The position numbers and the translations under genes were made by a program. The notes beneath the pieces are model-generated. The model was not told the DNA's origin, ran no database searches, and saw only the letters and a list, made by a program, of their open reading frames with translations. Source: Nitrosomonas sp. (GTDB lineage Bacteria; Pseudomonadota; Gammaproteobacteria; Burkholderiales; Nitrosomonadaceae). Taken from it: DNA of 34,313 bases. Below are positions 29,238 to 34,313 of the stretch, one piece after another. Each line of letters starts with the position of its first letter. Position 1 is the stretch's first letter. The stretch is taken from assembly GCA_021774205.1 (NCBI GenBank), contig JAJFJI010000365.1, positions 1-34,313 on the forward strand, written 5' to 3'.

Positions 29238-29410
29238 TGACAAAGATTAAACCACCAAACCCAGGCAGCAAAGAAGCCATAGAGCAGGGGTGTAAATGCC
29301 CAGTTTGGGACAATAATCATGGCGTTGGCGTTGGGACTGATTCAGACGGCAAACCGTTGTTTTGGTATTCGTCTGATTGCTGGCTGCATACGAAGGGGCG
29401 TGACAAGTGA
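29237..29410 (+). CDS. Small phage protein with conserved Cys pair, 57 aa
   Basis: Product begins MTKIKPPNPGSKEAIEQGCK and continues CPVWDNNHGVGVG and SDCWLHTK. I recognise the NPGSxEAxxxGCxCPVxDN pattern from other small phage proteins of unknown role. Starts and stops overlap both neighbours (TGATG, GTGA), so it is clearly in the operon. Confidence 0.72.
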   Translation: MTKIKPPNPGSKEAIEQGCKCPVWDNNHGVGVGTDSDGKPLFWYSSDCWLHTKGRDK

Positions 29411-29793
29411 GCGAAATAGAGAAGCTGCGGCAATGTCTCAATCCTAGAGAGTGGACACGTGAAATGTCTGAAGCGTGGCATAAAAATATACCAGATACTC
29501 AGAAAGCTTTTGAGGCATTAGTTGAATCAGCAATCTTGTCTTTATGCGCAGAAGACAAGACGTCCTATGAATCAATACCAGCGTTGGCAGAAATTGTTAC
29601 AGAAATACATGAGCAATGTCGCGCTAAAGATCGCAGAAATGATCCGGCATTTTTTTTAATTTGGGCTGGGATTATTAGAAGTGTTGCTAATGGAGAAGAG
29701 TACACAAGATCATTTTACGATAAGTTTCGCGCAGAGTTTATTAGCGAGCTGTCTAATTTCATAGATGAAGAAGACCTACCAAAAAGAAGATGA
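29407..29793 (+). CDS. Hypothetical protein, 128 aa
   Basis: An acidic, helical, soluble protein (GTG start at 29407, MSEIEKLRQCLNPREWTREM). No motif recognised. It overlaps the gene before it (GTGA) and the nuclease after it (ATGA). Confidence 0.68.
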   Translation: MSEIEKLRQCLNPREWTREMSEAWHKNIPDTQKAFEALVESAILSLCAEDKTSYESIPALAEIVTEIHEQCRAKDRRNDPAFFLIWAGIIRSVANGEEYTRSFYDKFRAEFISELSNFIDEEDLPKRR

Positions 29794-30215
29794 TTAGTTT
29801 TACGATACCAGGCCAACCAATCGCCAAAGGCCGTGCAAGGGCATACGGCGGAGAATACAAAGGGCACTGTCCACTAGAATCGCAAGAGCAGGCGGCATTT
29901 GTTGATTATTTAAGGAAGGTATATCCAAGAACCTATGGCGCCATTGTTATACACATTAAAAATGAAGGCAAAAAAACATTCGGTCAGGCTGCCTACGACA
30001 AAAAACAAGGACAGACTACAGGCGCAAGCGACATAGTAATCCCAGGTAACCCGAGTTTTTGTCTTGAGCTGAAGAGGAAGGATAAGAGAAAGAGCAAGTT
30101 TAGCCATGAGCAAGAAACATACCTAATAAAAGCGTCAGAGAATGGTGCGTTTGCTTGTGTAGCCTATGGGTACGATGCTGCTGTTGAGGCATTTAAGGAT
30201 TGGTTAAATTTATGA
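29790..30215 (+). CDS. VRR-NUC nuclease with RusA-like N-terminus
   Basis: The 141-residue protein has a VRR-NUC core (about 30-138): ESQEQAAFVDYLRKVYP, IHIKNEGK, then D81 in GASDIVI and E93-x-K95 in CLELKRKD, the PD-(D/E)XK metal site. Phage VRR-NUC proteins act as structure-specific nucleases. The first 18 residues, MISFTIPGQPIAKGRARA, instead resemble the start of RusA Holliday-junction resolvases, so the gene may be a join of two nuclease genes of similar position. Confidence 0.86.
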   Translation: MISFTIPGQPIAKGRARAYGGEYKGHCPLESQEQAAFVDYLRKVYPRTYGAIVIHIKNEGKKTFGQAAYDKKQGQTTGASDIVIPGNPSFCLELKRKDKRKSKFSHEQETYLIKASENGAFACVAYGYDAAVEAFKDWLNL

Positions 30216-30547
30216 GAGTTATATTAATTATTTTATTAATGCTTTCATTCAGTGCTGTTGCTGAATCACGTTATGTTGACACAAGATACTGCGGCGAGCC
30301 AGAGCGATATGCAAGCGGCAAGATCAAACGAAACACATCACTGGTGAGAGCATTTAAGCGCATGTATCCATTGCCGGATGGCTACAATAAATCTAAGTGG
30401 CATGTCGATCATGTAGTCCCGCTCTCAGTTGGTGGTTGTGACAGCATAGAAAATCTTCAATGGCTACCGGTTGAGATAAAGAGTTGCGCTGGCACGGTTT
30501 GCAAGGATCGGTGGGAACGTAAGGTTTATCCAAAGAGTTTTGATTGA
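30212..30547 (+). CDS. Exported HNH endonuclease-like protein
   Basis: From ATG 30212, overlapping the nuclease stop as ATGA, the 111-residue product has a signal peptide (MRVILIILLMLSFSAVA) and an HNH motif in WHVDHVVPLSVGGCDSIENL then QWLP. Four cysteines (RYCGEP, GGCDS, KSCAGTVCKD) fit a disulfide-bonded periplasmic protein. Related small HNH proteins with signal peptides occur in phages and bacteria. Why a nuclease is exported beside terminase is unclear. Confidence 0.8.
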   Translation: MRVILIILLMLSFSAVAESRYVDTRYCGEPERYASGKIKRNTSLVRAFKRMYPLPDGYNKSKWHVDHVVPLSVGGCDSIENLQWLPVEIKSCAGTVCKDRWERKVYPKSFD

Positions 30548-31054
30548 ATGAATAAACTAACCCCAAAACAGAAGCGGTTTGTTGATGAGTATCTGATTGA
30601 TTTGAATGCTACTCAGTCTGCGATTAGGGCTGGTTATAGTAAAAAAACAGCAGAGGTCATAGGTCATGAAAACCTAAGAAAACCTAATATTCAACTGTGT
30701 ATATCAGAACGTTTGGACAAACTTAAAGAAATTACTGGAATAACTCAAGAGAGAGTCTTGCAAGAGTATGGAAAAATATCATTCTTCGACCCGAGAAGGC
30801 TTTACGATGACAAAGGCAATTTGCTACCTGTCCATAAGCTAGATGCTGATGTTGCAGCAGCACTAACTGGATTTGATGTGACTGAAACAACTATTAGCGG
30901 CGAGCTTGTTACCACAACAAAGAAAGTTAAATATGCTGAAAAGAAAGGTGCTTTGGATAGTTTGGCTAAGCATTTCGGAATGTTTGATGGAAATCAACAT
31001 CAAGAAAATTGTGGCGTGTTGATTACTTACAGGCGCATTTCTAGCAATGTTTAA
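30548..31054 (+). CDS. terS: Terminase small subunit
   Basis: The 168-residue protein begins MNKLTPKQKRFVDEYLIDLN then ATQSAIRAGYSKKTAEVIGH, the DNA-binding signature of the Terminase_2 small-subunit family, followed by ERLDKLKEITGITQERVLQE and GALDSLAKHFGMF. It recognises phage DNA for packaging and recruits the large subunit, whose gene overlaps it by 8 bp. Confidence 0.93.
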   Translation: MNKLTPKQKRFVDEYLIDLNATQSAIRAGYSKKTAEVIGHENLRKPNIQLCISERLDKLKEITGITQERVLQEYGKISFFDPRRLYDDKGNLLPVHKLDADVAAALTGFDVTETTISGELVTTTKKVKYAEKKGALDSLAKHFGMFDGNQHQENCGVLITYRRISSNV

Positions 31055-32285
31055 AGAAATAATTGTTGATCTGTTGCCGGCACAAGATGATTTTGTTTTT
31101 TCAAAATCACCAAATCCAGCTCTGGTGGGCGGCTTAGGTAGCGGCAAGACGCAGGCAGGTGTCAGTAGACTAATTAGGCTGATGACAGAAGAGCCCGGGA
31201 TAAACACGCTTTATGCCATGCCGACATATGATTTATTAAAGCTAAGGGCAATACCGGGGTTTCAGGAAGAATTATCTAAAATCAGTCTGTCACATACATT
31301 AAACAAGTCAGATTACTCCATTAGAATTTTTGGTCTTGGTATTATCTATCTCAGATCATATGATAATCCGGATAGGTTTATAGCGTTCGAGGTTGGACAC
31401 TCAGTCGTTGATGAAATAGATACGCTCGATAAGGATAAGGCAACGGAAGTCTGGCGCAAAGTAACGGAACGTACAAGACAACAGACCAAGAATGGAATAA
31501 ATACTATCGGGGCAGTCACTTCACCAGACCACGGTATGCAAGGTTTTGTTTATGATAGATGGGCAAGAAATGCTTCTAGTAGGCAAGAATTAATTAAGGC
31601 TAGAACAACAGACAATCCATTTTTGCCTGACGGTTATGTTGAGCAGATTCGGGAAAATTATGATCAGCAATTGGCCGATCTGTACATTGATGGAGAGTTT
31701 GTAAATCTCACTCAGCAAAAGGTCTACCATTTTTTTGACAACAAAAAGCATCATAGAGCAGCACCAAAAGAAGATTCATATAATGCTACGCATATCGGCA
31801 TCGACTTCAATATCGGCGGATGCTGTTCAAACGTTTTTTTGATAGATGATAAAAACGTACACGCTATCGGCGAATTTGTCAGCCACGATTCATATGAATT
31901 TGTTAATAATCTTAACAAGTTTAAAGGCAAGCAGATAACTGTTTATCCGGATGCTTCAGGAAGCAGTAGATCAACTAATGCCAGTCAGACTGATATTCAA
32001 ATTATTCAATCTGCTGGTTACAGGGTTGACGCTGCGCAATCAAACCCTGCCGTTCGAGATAGGGTCAATTCAGTTAATTCTCTGTTATCGAAGGAGCGGT
32101 TATTCATTGATGTTGATAGATGCCCATTATTAACTGAGGCACTAGAGCAGCAGGGGTATACAGATAAAGGCGAGCCTGAGAAGTTTGCCAAACATCCAGC
32201 AATTGATGACTGGGTTGATAATTCAGGCTATTTCATTTACAGAAAATTTCCTTTAACAAGGCCATCTTATGCTTCAAGTTTCTAA
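31047..32285 (+). CDS. terL: Terminase large subunit
   Basis: The 412-residue packaging motor has Walker A GGLGSGKT (28-35), Walker B-like HSVVDE (118-123), and a C-terminal RNase-H-like nuclease domain starting near residue 250 (IGIDFNIGG) with another acidic site in VYPDASGSSRS. It pumps DNA into proheads and cuts it. Length is close to the family norm. Confidence 0.94.
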   Translation: MFKEIIVDLLPAQDDFVFSKSPNPALVGGLGSGKTQAGVSRLIRLMTEEPGINTLYAMPTYDLLKLRAIPGFQEELSKISLSHTLNKSDYSIRIFGLGIIYLRSYDNPDRFIAFEVGHSVVDEIDTLDKDKATEVWRKVTERTRQQTKNGINTIGAVTSPDHGMQGFVYDRWARNASSRQELIKARTTDNPFLPDGYVEQIRENYDQQLADLYIDGEFVNLTQQKVYHFFDNKKHHRAAPKEDSYNATHIGIDFNIGGCCSNVFLIDDKNVHAIGEFVSHDSYEFVNNLNKFKGKQITVYPDASGSSRSTNASQTDIQIIQSAGYRVDAAQSNPAVRDRVNSVNSLLSKERLFIDVDRCPLLTEALEQQGYTDKGEPEKFAKHPAIDDWVDNSGYFIYRKFPLTRPSYASSF

Positions 32286-32306
32286 AACTACAGGAATCAG
32301 ACGAAA

Positions 32307-33719
32307 ATGCCAGAAGATAAATTAAACCCTTTAACCACTAGTCAAGCATATAAGCGCATGTCGCCGAAATGGAAGAAAATAGATACGCTGCTTGGTGGGA
32401 CGGACGCGATGCGCGAAGCGGGTCGATTATATGCACCGCAACATCAATATGAGAGCGATAAGAATTACAAGGCCAGGATCTGCGCGACAACTTTGTTAAA
32501 TATGGTTGAGCAAACACTCATTACGTTAACCGGAAAGCCTTTCTCTGATCCAGTTGTTCTTAGTGATGACATGCCAGATTTAATTCGCGGCACTATCATG
32601 GATGATGTTGATCTTCAGGGTAATAATATTGATGTTTTTGGGCGTAACTGGCTTCGTGCAGGATTGGCCAAATCTTTTTCACATGTTCTTGTTGACTTCC
32701 CAAGAGTAAAAGTCCCAGAAGGTGCGCAACGCACTCTTGAAGATGACAGAAGGGAAGGACTTCGTCCTTACTGGGTTATGGTCAACCCAGAACAATTGAT
32801 TTTTGCGTCGGCGGTGTACGTAAATGGTGTAGAAACACTGATGCATGTGCGTATTGTAGAAGAGACTACAGTTATGGACGGGTTCAGTGAGATTGTTACG
32901 AAGAGAATACGTGTATTAGAGCCTGGAAATGTTCAGATATGGGAAATGCGGAATAAAAAATGGGTTATCACCGATCAATGGCAAACCGGTTTGTCTTATA
33001 TCCCATTAGTTACATTCTATACAAATAGGTCTGCATTCATGGAAGGTAAGCCGCCTTTACTGGATTTGGCTGATAAGAATATTGAGCATTGGGCATCATC
33101 ATCGGAACAACGTAATGTTTTAACTGTCGCAAGATTCCCAGTCCTTGGTGGTGCAGGTGTTAATCATGATGAAAACAACCCTATCGTACTTGCGCCAAAC
33201 CGTGCATTAACAGACCAGAACCCAAATAGTAAATATTACTATGTTGAGCACAGCGGCGCCGCGATAGAAGCTGGCAGAAAAGATTTGCAGGATATTGAAG
33301 CGCAAATGGCTGGCTATGGTGCTGAATTTTTGAAGAAGCGACCTGGGAATGAGACTGCAACTGCGCGGGCATTAGATAGCGCAGAAGCGTCAAGCGATCT
33401 AAGTGCGATGGCAGGTATGTTTGAAGATGCGGTTGCTCAAGCGTTGCAAATAACGGCTGATTGGATGGGAATTAAGGTGTCTGGCGGCAGCATATCCGTC
33501 GTTAAAGATTTTGGTACTGATGACAATTCCGCAGGCCTTGAGTTGCTTTCTAAAGCAAGGGATCGGCGCGATATTAGCCGCAAAACATTGCTCGAGACGT
33601 TTAGAATCCATGGAATTTTGCCAGATGATTTTGACGCTGATAAAGATTTGGCAGAAATTGCAAATGAACCGCCTTCAATATTTGGCGGGTCAGAGTCCAA
33701 TATTGATGCGGGCCAATAA
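32307..33719 (+). CDS. Portal protein (DUF4055 family)
   Basis: The 470-residue protein matches DUF4055 portal-type proteins: RMSPKWKKIDTLLGGTDAMR, RICATTLLNMVEQTLITLTG and KPFSDPV, LVDFPRV, YWVMVNPEQL, then GNETATARALDSAEASSDLS. It should form the dodecameric portal through which DNA is packaged. Position between TerL and the head morphogenesis gene agrees. Confidence 0.88.
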   Translation: MPEDKLNPLTTSQAYKRMSPKWKKIDTLLGGTDAMREAGRLYAPQHQYESDKNYKARICATTLLNMVEQTLITLTGKPFSDPVVLSDDMPDLIRGTIMDDVDLQGNNIDVFGRNWLRAGLAKSFSHVLVDFPRVKVPEGAQRTLEDDRREGLRPYWVMVNPEQLIFASAVYVNGVETLMHVRIVEETTVMDGFSEIVTKRIRVLEPGNVQIWEMRNKKWVITDQWQTGLSYIPLVTFYTNRSAFMEGKPPLLDLADKNIEHWASSSEQRNVLTVARFPVLGGAGVNHDENNPIVLAPNRALTDQNPNSKYYYVEHSGAAIEAGRKDLQDIEAQMAGYGAEFLKKRPGNETATARALDSAEASSDLSAMAGMFEDAVAQALQITADWMGIKVSGGSISVVKDFGTDDNSAGLELLSKARDRRDISRKTLLETFRIHGILPDDFDADKDLAEIANEPPSIFGGSESNIDAGQ

Positions 33720-33725
33720 AGACCG

Positions 33726-34313
33726 ATGGGCACTTCTAACGACGAGTATCGAGACGCTGTTTTAAGACACCAAATTGGTGTCAGAAGATTTAGTGCCGGG
33801 TTGAATAAACGTGTCGCAGAATTGTTGGAAGAAAATGACCGCGATCTTGTCGAGCAGTTGCGCATAAGACTTGGTCGGTTTAAAGGTCAAGAAATAGATT
33901 TCACTAGTAAAAAGTGGAAGGACTTAATTGCTAAAATCACTTTAGAGAGACGGGAATCACTGCTTGAAGCGGAAAACATGATAACGCCAGAACTAAAAAC
34001 GCTGGCTGTTATGGAAGGGGCAAAAGAGATAAACCTGCTGATCGAAGCGGTGCCAATCAAGCTCTCGTTTAATGAAATACCAGACTCACAACTAAAAGCA
34101 ATTGTCACTGAAAGACCATTCTTCGGTCACAGAATGAAAGAATGGTTTTCTGCGCTATCTAATACTGATAGAAGCCGTATAACCAGATCAATACAACTGG
34201 GCATGATCCAGGGCGAGTCAATTAACAACATTGTCCGAAGAGTTGCTGGTACACGCGCAAATAGTTTCAAAGATGGTGATCTATCCATTGCCAGGCGTGA
34301 TGCACGTACTATT
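33726..34313 (+). CDS. Phage head morphogenesis / minor capsid protein (C-terminus beyond window)
   Basis: The frame from ATG 33726 stays open to the end (196 residues visible). Segments VAELLEENDRDLVEQL, MKEWFSALSNTDRSRITRSI and LGMIQGESINNIVRRVAGTR then DARTI are typical of the SPP1 gp7 / Mu F-like head morphogenesis family, just before its conserved C-terminal motif. It follows the portal by 6 bp, as expected. Confidence 0.86.
   Translation, partial: MGTSNDEYRDAVLRHQIGVRRFSAGLNKRVAELLEENDRDLVEQLRIRLGRFKGQEIDFTSKKWKDLIAKITLERRESLLEAENMITPELKTLAVMEGAKEINLLIEAVPIKLSFNEIPDSQLKAIVTERPFFGHRMKEWFSALSNTDRSRITRSIQLGMIQGESINNIVRRVAGTRANSFKDGDLSIARRDARTI

Overview
The window joins bacterial chromosome (about 1-12,900) to the left part of an integrated lambda-like prophage (about 13,000 to the right edge). 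The host genes look betaproteobacterial: spoT-rpoZ-gmk, dsbA, a SPOR protein, argS, rlmB and rnr, at moderate to low GC for that class. A Nitrosomonas-like nitrifier or a relative is my best guess from protein style and gene order; I could not test it.

Chromosomal part: every gene is on the minus strand. In transcription order they are rnr, rlmB, argS, a SPOR-domain protein, dsbA, msrA, an HDOD-GAF signalling protein, gmk, rpoZ and spoT (running off the left edge). The gaps hold degenerate copies of a dispersed repeat. Two copies begin with TAA exactly at the stop codons of the HDOD gene and dsbA.

Junction: a complete tRNA-Leu(CAG) gene with its own promoter lies divergent from rnr, followed at once by a tyrosine integrase, so the tRNA 3' end is the likely attachment site. 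Only one end of the prophage is in view.

Prophage part, lambda-like. The leftward early operon (19,301 back to 13,971) encodes small unknown proteins, a Bet/RecT annealing protein, a YqaJ/lambda-type exonuclease, an HTH protein and an AlpA-like probable excisionase. Its promoter PL (TTGACT-17-TAAACT) has the same hexamers and spacing as PR in front of the Cro-like gene at 21,747, and both carry the same pair of 18-bp operators. Between them lies a leftward lysogenic block: repressor, an exported protein, and a module with its own promoter (a 74-aa protein, a DUF2335 membrane protein, a 61-aa protein) closed by two tandem terminators just before PL. Rightward from PR come a gene-poor structured leader, a ParB/MT-A70 adenine methyltransferase, a nuclease-like protein, replication proteins with a candidate origin, an acyl carrier protein, NinB, a Ref-like HNH protein, many small proteins, a VRR-NUC nuclease, an exported HNH protein, terminase, portal and the start of a head morphogenesis protein.

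The strongest candidate for something undescribed is at 28,668-29,045. This roughly 380-nt stretch of the late-early operon lacks a convincing gene but folds into at least 13 helices, including a perfect 13-bp pairing (15 bp with its extension) and a 7-bp closing stem directly next to a T-arm-like hairpin. It looks like a large structured phage RNA. Other points of note are the phage acyl carrier protein, the methyltransferase/nuclease pair, the RusA-like start joined to a VRR-NUC nuclease, and the G-rich repeat inside the replication gene.
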